A stretch of DNA of 13,894 nt from Lachnospiraceae bacterium. GTDB lineage: Bacteria; Bacillota; Clostridia; Lachnospirales; Lachnospiraceae. A program made the translations under genes and the position numbers. The stretch covers positions 1 to 13,894 of the forward strand of contig JAJBTR010000087.1 of assembly GCA_020860745.1 (NCBI GenBank). The letters run 5' to 3'. The notes under the pieces were generated by a model. It worked only from the letters and a program-made list of their open reading frames with translations, was not told where the DNA came from and did not search any database. Positions 6,952 to 13,249 of this stretch are shown here, one piece after another (within the stretch, counting starts at the first letter, position 1; every line of letters starts with the position of its first letter).

Positions 6952-7686
6952 AACAGGAAGTTCCGCAGCAGCGCGGTCCAGCATCTTCTGTATGGCGTTC
7001 TGTGTTATCTTTCCCAGTGATTTCCGCTCCTCTTTTGAAAGCTCATTGGGATAGATGGGGGCGCCGTACTCCACAATCACATGAGTCGGAATCACGCGCG
7101 GAAAATGATCACCGATGATTTTCCGTGTGTTCGAGATGGCGATGGGAATGACCGGACATCCGGTTTTTTCCGCAATTTTCATACTTCCGTTTTTAAAAGG
7201 TAGCATTTCCTCCGAAGTCCCCCGGGTACCTTCCGGAAAGACGCACATGGAAATCCCGTTTTTGACCTGCTCCGCACCTTTCAGAATCACCTTCAGGCTC
7301 TGCTTCACATCATCCCGGTTCATAAACAGGCAGTAGAGCCGCTTCATCCAGATGTTCAGCAGCGGTACTTTCTCAATGTCATCCTTGGAAATGTATCCGG
7401 TGAGCGTCGGACACATGGAATATGTAATGATAATGTCAAAATAGCTGTTGTGGTTGGCCACATACAGCACAGCCTGGTCTGTGGGGATGTTGTCAAAACC
7501 AATCACCGTAGTCTTTACGCCGCAGATGCGGTTGATGACCCGAAAGGCCCATTGTACCATCCGCAGACTGCTGATGTCCCGCCTGTGCGGGTTCGCTTTC
7601 CCAATCAGATATTCAATTCCCAATACCGGAATCCCTAAAATCAGATATAAAACAGTAAAACTTACCGCTGCGATTGTCCTTAGCAT
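6946..7686 (-). CDS. plsC: 1-acyl-sn-glycerol-3-phosphate acyltransferase family protein
   Basis: A 246-residue membrane-associated acyltransferase that should acylate lysophosphatidic acid to phosphatidic acid in phospholipid synthesis. The N-terminus has a hydrophobic segment (about residues 5-27). The catalytic motif is NHNSYFD (78-84, His79 and Asp84), the substrate motif FPEGTRGTS (150-158) and the VIPIAI block is at 179-184. The start codon complement is at 7684-7686, with GGAGG (7696-7700) 9 nt upstream on the minus strand. Its stop codon (complement of 6946-6948) directly abuts the murF TAG on the other strand, so the two genes converge with no room for a terminator. Family assignment is firm. 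Members can differ in acyl donor or act on other lysophospholipids. Confidence 0.93.
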   Translation of the reverse strand: MLRTIAAVSFTVLYLILGIPVLGIEYLIGKANPHRRDISSLRMVQWAFRVINRICGVKTTVIGFDNIPTDQAVLYVANHNSYFDIIITYSMCPTLTGYISKDDIEKVPLLNIWMKRLYCLFMNRDDVKQSLKVILKGAEQVKNGISMCVFPEGTRGTSEEMLPFKNGSMKIAEKTGCPVIPIAISNTRKIIGDHFPRVIPTHVIVEYGAPIYPNELSKEERKSLGKITQNAIQKMLDRAAAELPVL

Positions 7687-7818
7687 TTTCTGTATCCTCC
7701 CCCGGAGTAATTGATTTTTTAAAAGTGCTGTAAACAGACATCCGGTTATACACGTAATGAAAGCGGCAAAAGGGTATAAAAATTTTAGATTTCCCTTTCA
7801 TCATACACACACAAATTC

Positions 7819-7847
7819 ACTCTATCATGTTTTGTCGGAATCGTCAA
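7819..7847 (-). promoter_or_regulatory. Candidate promoter for plsC
   Basis: On the minus strand TTGACG (complement of 7842-7847) is followed by 17 bp and TAGAGT (complement of 7819-7824), with TGA immediately before the -10, making an extended -10. The leader would be about 125 nt. The -35 matches 5 of 6 consensus bases and the -10 matches 4 of 6. Confidence 0.55.
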
Positions 7848-7964
7848 ATAGAAAAGATTTTCAGAGATCTCAGCCAGATTTCGGGTTCATCCCGGAAATG
7901 GGATTCATAACATTTCTCTCCCGTTCATACAATGAAATAAGGAATCATGAGGGAAGTATGGTTC

Positions 7965-8375
7965 ATGGGGAAAAAACAGGTGTTTTTGTTGATTTTCATT
8001 CTGACCGCGCTTTCTTTTTGCGGGTGCACGCTGAAAAAAGCGGGAACGGAAAAAGTACGCGATCTGGAGTATACCGTTCTGGCGGAATCGGATATCCCGG
8101 AGGTGCTTGCGGAGGAGATTGAGGAAAATAAGGCGGATGACCTGAAAATGACATATCGGGAAGACGATTACCTTTATATCGTCCGGGGATTTGGGATGCA
8201 GGAGACCGGCGGCTACAGTATTCAGATGCGGGAACTGTATCTGGCGGACAATGCGATTTATTTTAAGGCGGAGCTGATCGGACCTGAGAGCGGAGAGGAG
8301 GTAGAAAAAGCGGTGAGTTATCCATATCTTGTGATTAAAACAGAGCGGGTGGAGGAAACTGTGGTTTTTGAATGA
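7965..8375 (+). CDS. Small lipoprotein with a PrcB_C-like domain
   Basis: A 136-residue predicted lipoprotein. I prefer ATG 7965 to ATG 7947: GAGGGAAG (7949-7956) is 8 nt upstream, and the product then begins with a normal signal peptide (MGKKQVFLLIFILTALSF). The probable lipidated residue is Cys21 in SFCGC, although the box is imperfect because Phe18 is at -3. The mature part from about residue 65 to 126 resembles the PrcB_C family (protease complex subunit PrcB C-terminal domain) in its TGGYSI (81-86) and SYPYLVIK (118-125) landmarks. That family is common in Firmicutes lipoproteins and its role is poorly defined. The gene lies 53 nt before sipL on the same strand and may be co-transcribed with it. 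Function is unknown; lipoprotein and family call are moderate. Confidence 0.75.
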   Translation: MGKKQVFLLIFILTALSFCGCTLKKAGTEKVRDLEYTVLAESDIPEVLAEEIEENKADDLKMTYREDDYLYIVRGFGMQETGGYSIQMRELYLADNAIYFKAELIGPESGEEVEKAVSYPYLVIKTERVEETVVFE

Positions 8376-8428
8376 TACAGGGGACATAAAGTCAGAACCA
8401 AACTTATTTATTTTCAGGGAGGGAAGCA

Positions 8429-9994
8429 ATGGAACTAATTACAACTCAGATTCAGATGGAACGAAAACGGGGCGCTGCCACGGCACAGGCGACGTTCGAC
8501 GAGGTATATCATCTGCCGGATTATCTGCCGGATCTCTTTTCCGTAATATTGACAGACGGGGATGTCCGGGTGGATGAGGTAAGATCCGGCCCGGGTCATG
8601 TAACGGTCAGAGGCGGGGTGCGATACCGTGTCCTGTATAAAACCGATCAGAACGCGTGGAAGATCGCGAGCCTGGACGGAGAGATCCCGTTCCAGGAGAC
8701 ACTTACTGTGGAGGAGATGGATGAATTTGACATGGTCCGTGTGGAACCGGTTCTGGAGGATTTATCGGTCCGGATTTCCGATTCCAGAAAGCTGAATATC
8801 CGGGCTCTGCTGAATCTGCGGGCCGAGGCGAGACAGAGGTATGATCTTGACATACCGGGCGGTGTCGATGCGGTAAGTCTGCCGGAGCAGCGGATGGAGG
8901 AGCAGGAGTTCCTGGAGCTGCGTTATCATGGAAAAGAAAGCTGCTCGATCCGGGAGGAAGTCCGGATTCCCTCCAACAAGCCGAACATCCGGCAGATTCT
9001 GTGGCAGCAGGCGCAGGTTTTCGGGATGGATCGGCGTCTGTCGCCGGGAATGGTGGGCATACAGGGTGAAATCCAGGTGTTTGTCGTTTATGCGGGGGAA
9101 GAAAGTGATAATCTTCAGTGGTTTACGGAAAAAGTTCCTTTCCATTGTGAATTTGAGATTCCGGAGGCCGACAGCGACCTGGTATCCTGTATAGTTGCGC
9201 AGGTGCAGAATCTGTCCTGCAGCGCAGGGAGCGATGAGGACGGGGAAGCGCGGATGGTTCTGGCGGAGGCGGTTCTCCTGGCGGATATTCGGGTGTATGA
9301 GGAACAAAAACGGGAAATTCTGCGGGATGCCTACGCTCTGGACCGTGATCTGGTCTTACATAAGAATCAGGTGGTATGCAGCGGCCTGCGTATGAAAAAT
9401 GAGTCCGCCTGTCGGGTGAACGACACGATCCGGATTCAGGGTCAGGACAGCGATATTCTGCAGATATGTGCGGGTTTCGGCGCGGAGGAAATGGATCGTG
9501 TTACCTGCACAGAGGAAGGAATCCAGGTGGAGGGTATTGTGCGGATCTGTATCCTGTACCTGACAGCCAGCGACAATACGCCGGTCGAAGCGATGGAGGG
9601 TGTGCTGCCTTTTTCTCATCTCATTGAAATACCCGGGCTGCGGCCGGATGATGATGTCGCACTGCAGCACTCGCTGCAGGCATTGTCTTTCCTGATGAAA
9701 AGCAGCAGGGAGGCGGAGATACAGGCGGTGGTTCGTCTGGAGGCAATGGCGGCAGCGGCAAACGAGTTGGAATGTATCACGCAGATAGAAGAAACGGATC
9801 TAAATCCGGAAGCGTGGCGTGCACAGCCTTCTATGGTCGGATTGACGCTGAGACCGGGAGATTCTCTGTGGGATATTGCGAAGCAGTACCGGACTACGGT
9901 CAGCGAAATCCGGAATCTGAATCATCTGGAGGCGGATCCTGTCTCTCCGGGTAAGAAGATATTGCTGATGAAACAGCTGCCGGGCAGGGGATAG
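8429..9994 (+). CDS. sipL: SipL-like spore coat morphogenesis protein (DUF3794 repeats plus LysM)
   Basis: A 521-residue protein matching the layout and length of Clostridioides difficile SipL, which binds SpoIVA and helps the coat encase the forespore; it replaces Bacillus SpoVID. I see three DUF3794-like beta-rich modules at about residues 30-125 (YLPDLFSVILTDGDVRV, VRGGVRYRVLYKT), 160-260 (IREEVRIPSNKPNIRQILW, GIQGEIQVFVVY) and 315-405 (GIVRICILYLT, LPFSHLIEIPGL). The C-terminus is a LysM domain at about 472-515 (LRPGDSLWDIAKQY, EIRNLNH, SPGKKILL). There is no signal peptide or membrane segment, as expected for a mother-cell cytoplasmic protein. GGGAGG (8418-8423) is 5 nt before the ATG. 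CATAAAGT at 8385-8392 resembles a sigma-E -10 box but lacks a convincing -35, so mother-cell control is only a suggestion. Confidence 0.92.
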   Translation: MELITTQIQMERKRGAATAQATFDEVYHLPDYLPDLFSVILTDGDVRVDEVRSGPGHVTVRGGVRYRVLYKTDQNAWKIASLDGEIPFQETLTVEEMDEFDMVRVEPVLEDLSVRISDSRKLNIRALLNLRAEARQRYDLDIPGGVDAVSLPEQRMEEQEFLELRYHGKESCSIREEVRIPSNKPNIRQILWQQAQVFGMDRRLSPGMVGIQGEIQVFVVYAGEESDNLQWFTEKVPFHCEFEIPEADSDLVSCIVAQVQNLSCSAGSDEDGEARMVLAEAVLLADIRVYEEQKREILRDAYALDRDLVLHKNQVVCSGLRMKNESACRVNDTIRIQGQDSDILQICAGFGAEEMDRVTCTEEGIQVEGIVRICILYLTASDNTPVEAMEGVLPFSHLIEIPGLRPDDDVALQHSLQALSFLMKSSREAEIQAVVRLEAMAAAANELECITQIEETDLNPEAWRAQPSMVGLTLRPGDSLWDIAKQYRTTVSEIRNLNHLEADPVSPGKKILLMKQLPGRG

Positions 9995-10003
9995 TGCACA
10001 GGT

Positions 10004-10020
10004 TGTTACAAAAATATTAC
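10004..10020 (+). promoter_or_regulatory. Candidate WalR box upstream of the NlpC/P60 gene
   Basis: TGTTAC-AAAAA-TATTAC is a direct repeat with 11-bp spacing. The WalR consensus in Firmicutes is TGTWAH-N5-TGTWAH; the first half matches fully and the second differs at one position. It lies 39 bp upstream of the -35 box of a gene encoding a cell-wall hydrolase, the class of gene WalRK controls. The surrounding sequence is A-rich, so chance matches are possible. Confidence 0.4.
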
Positions 10021-10059
10021 AAAAAACTGTAAAATATTTCTGAAAAATGTCTGTTTGTA

Positions 10060-10088
10060 TTGAAATCCGGAAAGATTGGTGTTATACT
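10060..10088 (+). promoter_or_regulatory. Promoter of the NlpC/P60 hydrolase gene
   Basis: TTGAAA (10060-10065), a 17-bp spacer and TATACT (10083-10088), with TGT directly before the -10 (extended -10). Transcription would start near 10095, leaving a leader of about 80 nt. This also shows that the in-frame TTG at 10060 is part of the -35 box and not a start codon. Confidence 0.8.
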
Positions 10089-10176
10089 GGGAAACGTCAG
10101 GGGCGGAATGGCTCTTTTAGGCAGTTTACAGATCACCGGAAGATTTTTGATAGAAGAGACAGGGAAGGAATATTTT

Positions 10177-11418
10177 ATGAGAAAGAGATTGGTGGCACTT
10201 GGTCTGGTAATTGTGATGGCGCTGGGCTGCACACAGGCGGCGGGCGCGACAAGCCTTTCAGAGGCAAAGAGCAAGAAGAGCGAAGCGGAGAGCAACCTGA
10301 GTTCTGTACAGTCACAGATCAGCAGTATTGAATCCAAACAGGCGGAGCTGCAGAGCCAGATTGACAAACTGGATTCAGAACTGGTAGAAGTGCTCATTAA
10401 TATCGAGACGACGAAAGATGATATTGAGAATAAAAAGGTAGAGCTGGCACAGGCGGAAGCAGACCTGGAGGTGGCGAAGGAGACTGAGGAAGAGCAGTAC
10501 GAGTCCATGAAAGACCGTATTGTTTACATGTATGAGAATGGAGATTCCTCTTTCCTGACAGCGCTGATGGGTGCGGACAGTTTTGCGGATGTTTTAAATA
10601 AGATCGAGAGTTATTCCACCGTATATGATTATGACAGAAGCCTTCTGGTGGAGTATCAGAATACCAAGCTGGAAGTCGAGAATCTGGTAGAACAGGTACA
10701 GCAGGAAGAAGCTGAGCTGGAAGAGATTCAGGCTACATATGAGGAGCAGCAGGAGGAGCTTGAGACAGTAAAAGCGCAGAAGAGCAGCGAGCTGGATGAT
10801 TACGAAACCAAGCTGGCTGAGGCGGAGAGCCTTGCAGCGCAGTATCAGGCGACAATCAAGGAGCAGAATGCGGTGATCGCGGCGGCGCAGGCTGCGGCGA
10901 CCACGACGACGGTTGGCTCCGTCACCAGCGGATCCTCCAGCGTGTCTTCGAGCAGCAGTTCGGGTAGTTCCGGCAGCAGTTCCGACAGTTCTTCGAGTAC
11001 AGGCAGCAGCTCCGGCAGCTCGAGCAGTTCCGGCAGTGCATCGGTTTCCACTACGTCCAGCAGCGGATCCGGTTCTGCGGTTGCGAACTATGCATGCCAG
11101 TTTATCGGCAACCCTTACGTGTATGGCGGCACCAGCCTGACGAGCGGATGCGACTGTTCCGGTTTCGTAATGAGCGTATATGCACATTTCGGCGTATCAC
11201 TTCCTCACAGTTCCAGCGCGCTTCGCTCTGTGGGTTATGCGGTATCTGTTTCGGACATGCAGCCGGGCGACATCGTCTGCTACAGCGGGCATGTGGGTAT
11301 CTTTGTGGGAAAATACACGATTGTGAATGCGTCCAATTCCAAACCGTATCCGGCCGGCGGTATCAAGTATACCACTGCGACATGCAAGTCAATCCTGGCG
11401 GTGCGGAGAATCTTCTAG
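10177..11418 (+). CDS. Secreted coiled-coil NlpC/P60 peptidoglycan hydrolase (PcsB/CwlO-like)
   Basis: A 413-residue cell-wall endopeptidase. The start is ATG 10177, with AAGGAA (10165-10170) 6 nt upstream, and the product opens with a signal peptide (MRKRLVALGLVIVMALG, likely cleaved after AGA at residue 24). Residues about 26-235 are a long coiled coil with the PcsB/CwlO-type central block (YESMKDRIVYMYENGDSSF from 108, LMGADSFADVLNKIES). In that family the coil is moved by FtsEX to release the enzyme. Residues 247-300 are an almost pure Ser/Gly linker. The NlpC/P60 domain (about 301-413) carries Cys327 in DCSGFV, His372 in SGHVGIFVG and Asn384 in IVNAS as the third catalytic position. It should cut stem peptides, probably as a D,L-endopeptidase. 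It has its own promoter and terminator, so it is monocistronic. The hydrolase call is firm; the FtsEX link is inferred. Confidence 0.92.
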   Translation: MRKRLVALGLVIVMALGCTQAAGATSLSEAKSKKSEAESNLSSVQSQISSIESKQAELQSQIDKLDSELVEVLINIETTKDDIENKKVELAQAEADLEVAKETEEEQYESMKDRIVYMYENGDSSFLTALMGADSFADVLNKIESYSTVYDYDRSLLVEYQNTKLEVENLVEQVQQEEAELEEIQATYEEQQEELETVKAQKSSELDDYETKLAEAESLAAQYQATIKEQNAVIAAAQAAATTTTVGSVTSGSSSVSSSSSSGSSGSSSDSSSSTGSSSGSSSSSGSASVSTTSSSGSGSAVANYACQFIGNPYVYGGTSLTSGCDCSGFVMSVYAHFGVSLPHSSSALRSVGYAVSVSDMQPGDIVCYSGHVGIFVGKYTIVNASNSKPYPAGGIKYTTATCKSILAVRRIF

Positions 11419-11453
11419 GAATTAAGTAGTATAGTGAAAGAATTTAAAATCGG

Positions 11454-11489
11454 GGCGGCACAGCTTGATCAGCTTTGCCGTCTTTTTTT
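11454..11489 (+). terminator. Intrinsic terminator of the NlpC/P60 gene
   Basis: A 12-bp stem (GGCGGCACAGCT with AGCTTTGCCGTC, one G-T wobble and one mismatch) closes a TGATC loop and is followed by seven T residues (11483-11489). It begins 36 nt after the stop codon. Confidence 0.88.
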
Positions 11490-11532
11490 CGTATTTTTGA
11501 AAGCATAGCTGAGAACTTTTGTGCTGGTTGAA

Positions 11533-11577
11533 AAGAAAATGCACAAAGAAATTACGTAAAGAAACTGTCATTTTCTT
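11533..11577. promoter_or_regulatory. Nested dyad, possible operator of the aminotransferase gene
   Basis: AAGAAAATG (11533-11541) is inversely repeated as CATTTTCTT (11569-11577). The perfect palindrome TTACGTAA (11552-11559) lies at the centre of this dyad to within half a base. The arrangement ends 25 bp before the -10 box at 11602. It looks like a regulator-binding site, though the arms are A/T-rich. Confidence 0.35.
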
Positions 11578-11598
11578 CTTTCCTTTTTGCGGGAGATG

Positions 11599-11607
11599 TG
11601 CTATGAT
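11599..11607 (+). promoter_or_regulatory. Extended -10 promoter of the aminotransferase gene
   Basis: TGC immediately before TATGAT (11602-11607) forms an extended -10. At 17-bp spacing the -35 position reads TTTCCT (11579-11584), which is poor, so recognition would rest on the extended -10 and possibly an activator at the dyad upstream. The predicted start falls near 11614, the first base of a strong hairpin. Confidence 0.55.
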
Positions 11608-11613
11608 AGTCGT

Positions 11614-11659
11614 TAGATTTGCCGCGCTAAAGCGTTAACGCGTTTAGGCGGCAAATTTA
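11614..11659 (+). promoter_or_regulatory. Strong 5'-terminal leader hairpin
   Basis: The arms pair from 11614 to 11659. ATTTGCCGC (11617-11625) pairs with GCGGCAAAT (11648-11656), CTAAA (11627-11631) with TTTAG (11643-11647), and GCGTT (11632-11636) with AACGC (11637-11641). One G bulges on each side, at 11626 and 11642. Drawn fully the apex is a TTAA tetraloop. The hairpin starts at the predicted transcription start and ends about 85 nt before the ribosome binding site. No T-run follows, so it is not a normal terminator. An mRNA-stabilising 5' stem or a binding site is likelier. Confidence 0.6.
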
Positions 11660-11757
11660 TTGGCGTATTCGCTTTCTGTACTGCATGGATGAAAATCAGG
11701 CAAACCATCCGGACAGAGAGCGATATGGCCGGCAACAACATAGCGGAGGAGAAGATT

Positions 11758-12942
11758 ATGATAGCAAAACGTTTGCGGAGATCTCTGGATACATCGGTCT
11801 GTATCCGTGATATCTTTGAGGAGGGGAAGAAGCTTGCCGTTGTTTACGGCAAGGAGAACATTTTTAATTTTACCATCGGCAATCCCAGTGTGGAACCGCC
11901 GGCAATTGTCAACGAGGCGATGAAGGAAATACTGGATAGCGAGAACTCGCTGTCGCTTCACGGATACCCGGCAAATGTGGGACACCCGGAGGTGCGGGCA
12001 CACATCGCGAAGTATCTGAATGAGACTTACGGCTGTAACTATGATGAGAACGGTATTATTATGACTGTCGGCGCTGCTGCGGCTATCGTGGTGATTGCCA
12101 ATGCATTGCTGGATCAGGGAGATGAGGTTGTCACTTTCGCGCCGTATTTCTGGGAATATAAAAGCTATGTGGAATCCCTCTACGGGAAGCTGGTTCCGGC
12201 GCTCTGCAATATGGAGACGCTGCAGCCGGATCCTGTGACGTTTGAGGCAGCTTTAAGTCCGCGAACCCGGTTTGTGATTATTAATACGCCGAATAACCCG
12301 ACCGGCGCAGTTTATACCGAGGAGTCCATTATCGCTGTAACGGACATTTTAAAGAAAAAACAGGAAGAGTACGGACATCCCATTTATCTTGTTGCGGATG
12401 AGCCGTACCGCAAGCTGGCTTATGATGTGGAGGTTCCGTATCTGACGCATTACTATCAGAATACGATTGTGGTTTATTCATACAGCAAAGCACTCTCCAT
12501 TCCGGGAGAGCGGATCGGCTATCTGGCAATGGAGCCCTGTGTGGAGGACATGAGAGATCTGTATGCGGGCATGACGGCTTCCATGCGCTACCTTGGCTAC
12601 GTGAACGCGCCCTCTCTCCAGCAGAAGATGCTGCTGAAGTGTGTGGACGCCTCCGTGGACATCAATATTTACAGAAAGACACGGGATATTCTGTATCGGG
12701 GACTGGTGGATATCGGCTATACCTGTATTCATCCGGACGGTGCATTTTATCTCTTTATGAAAGCGCTGGAGCCGGATGATTTCCAGTTCTGCAAAGAGGC
12801 CAAGAAAGAAAAAATTCTGATGGCGCCGGGATCTGCTTTTTATGGTCCGGGCTGGGTTCGCATTTCCTATTGTGTACCGGATGAGGTGGCTAGCCGGAGC
12901 CTGCCGGCGTTTCAGCGGCTGTATGACCGTTATCAGAAGTGA
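11758..12942 (+). CDS. PLP-dependent class I/II aminotransferase
   Basis: A 394-residue fold-type I aminotransferase that moves an amino group between an amino acid and a 2-oxo acid. I chose ATG 11758 because GGAGGAG (11745-11751) is 6 nt upstream; an in-frame ATG at 11689 has no ribosome site and would add 23 atypical residues. Key residues visible are the cofactor phosphate loop TVGAAAAI (103-110), NTPNNPTG (176-183, Asn180), VADEPY (212-217, Asp214 for the pyridine nitrogen, Tyr217), the Schiff-base Lys244 in YSYSKALSIPGERIGY, and Arg368 in GPGWVRISY for the substrate carboxylate. This pattern is that of the aspartate/alanine aminotransferase group (subgroup I-gamma style). The exact substrate cannot be read from the sequence. 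The gene has its own promoter region, with a dyad and leader hairpin, and stands alone. Confidence 0.93.
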   Translation: MIAKRLRRSLDTSVCIRDIFEEGKKLAVVYGKENIFNFTIGNPSVEPPAIVNEAMKEILDSENSLSLHGYPANVGHPEVRAHIAKYLNETYGCNYDENGIIMTVGAAAAIVVIANALLDQGDEVVTFAPYFWEYKSYVESLYGKLVPALCNMETLQPDPVTFEAALSPRTRFVIINTPNNPTGAVYTEESIIAVTDILKKKQEEYGHPIYLVADEPYRKLAYDVEVPYLTHYYQNTIVVYSYSKALSIPGERIGYLAMEPCVEDMRDLYAGMTASMRYLGYVNAPSLQQKMLLKCVDASVDINIYRKTRDILYRGLVDIGYTCIHPDGAFYLFMKALEPDDFQFCKEAKKEKILMAPGSAFYGPGWVRISYCVPDEVASRSLPAFQRLYDRYQK

Positions 12943-12965
12943 TAGTTTGAGTATATGATATGGAC

Positions 12966-13156
12966 GGATGCGACAGATGCCATTGATATATTTTCAGACA
13001 ACCGGGGCAACGCTTCGACAAATTAATCACTGAGTATGACTAAGACGCTCAGAAAAGCTTTCGCGTCTAAGTCTTACTAAGTGATGGATTCCGTCTCAGC
13101 TAAATGCACCACTGCAAAGTTGCCGTGAAAATGTATCAATGGCATCTGTCGCATCC
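12966..13156. repeat. 191-bp nested inverted repeat (MITE-like or structured RNA)
   Basis: The outer arms 12966-12988 and 13134-13156 are perfect 23-bp inverted repeats. As RNA the stem continues through one U-G and one A-U pair to TTTTCA/TGAAAA, making 31 paired positions (12966-12996 with 13126-13156). After a 9-nt against 1-nt internal loop, GGCAAC (13006-13011) pairs with GTTGCC (13119-13124). Inside is a second hairpin, 13026-13048 with 13063-13085, with only three mismatches, placed 5 bp apart, and a 14-nt loop. The right side holds about 33 unpaired bases (13086-13118). No open frame of note lies inside and no T-tract follows. It fills the gap between the aminotransferase and the phosphopantetheinyl transferase. 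I could not find clear target-site duplications. Confidence 0.85.
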
Positions 13157-13160
13157 TGCC

Positions 13161-13189
13161 TTGACGTATTATAATTGCAGGAATAGAGT
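13161..13189 (+). promoter_or_regulatory. Candidate promoter for the phosphopantetheinyl transferase gene
   Basis: TTGACG (13161-13166), a 17-bp spacer and TAGAGT (13184-13189), starting 5 nt outside the 191-bp inverted repeat. A perfect TATAAT at 13170-13175 lies in the spacer, but its -35 position falls in the repeat arm and does not resemble a -35. Either -10 would give a leader of roughly 55-70 nt. Confidence 0.55.
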
Positions 13190-13249
13190 ATTGTTTGGAA
13201 AATGTTTTTTAGAATCTGGAGATAATTTTGATGTAAAGGGAGCAGATGT

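Noticed and set aside
7757..8122. 121-codon plus-strand frame over the plsC-lipoprotein gap
   Set aside because: Its second half is the lipoprotein gene read in the wrong frame, and its first half overlaps the plsC promoter region.
8364..8392. Sigma-E promoter for sipL
   Set aside because: CATAAAGT fits the -10 pattern loosely, but the -35 position (gtttttg) does not; a match of this quality is expected by chance.
10060..10176. In-frame TTG start giving a 39-residue longer hydrolase
   Set aside because: The TTG is the first part of the TTGAAA -35 box, the extension is upstream of the transcription start, and it would bury the signal peptide.
10594..11187. 197-codon minus-strand open frame inside the NlpC/P60 gene
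   Set aside because: Its Ala/Gly/Arg/Thr-rich product is the antisense reading of the Ser/Gly linker and coiled coil.
11685..11810. 41-codon upstream open frame overlapping the aminotransferase start
   Set aside because: The ATG has no ribosome binding site and the frame shows no leader-peptide feature such as a run of one amino acid.
12966..13156. Terminator interpretation of the large inverted repeat
   Set aside because: No T-tract follows either hairpin on the plus strand, and the stem is far longer and more complex than an intrinsic terminator.
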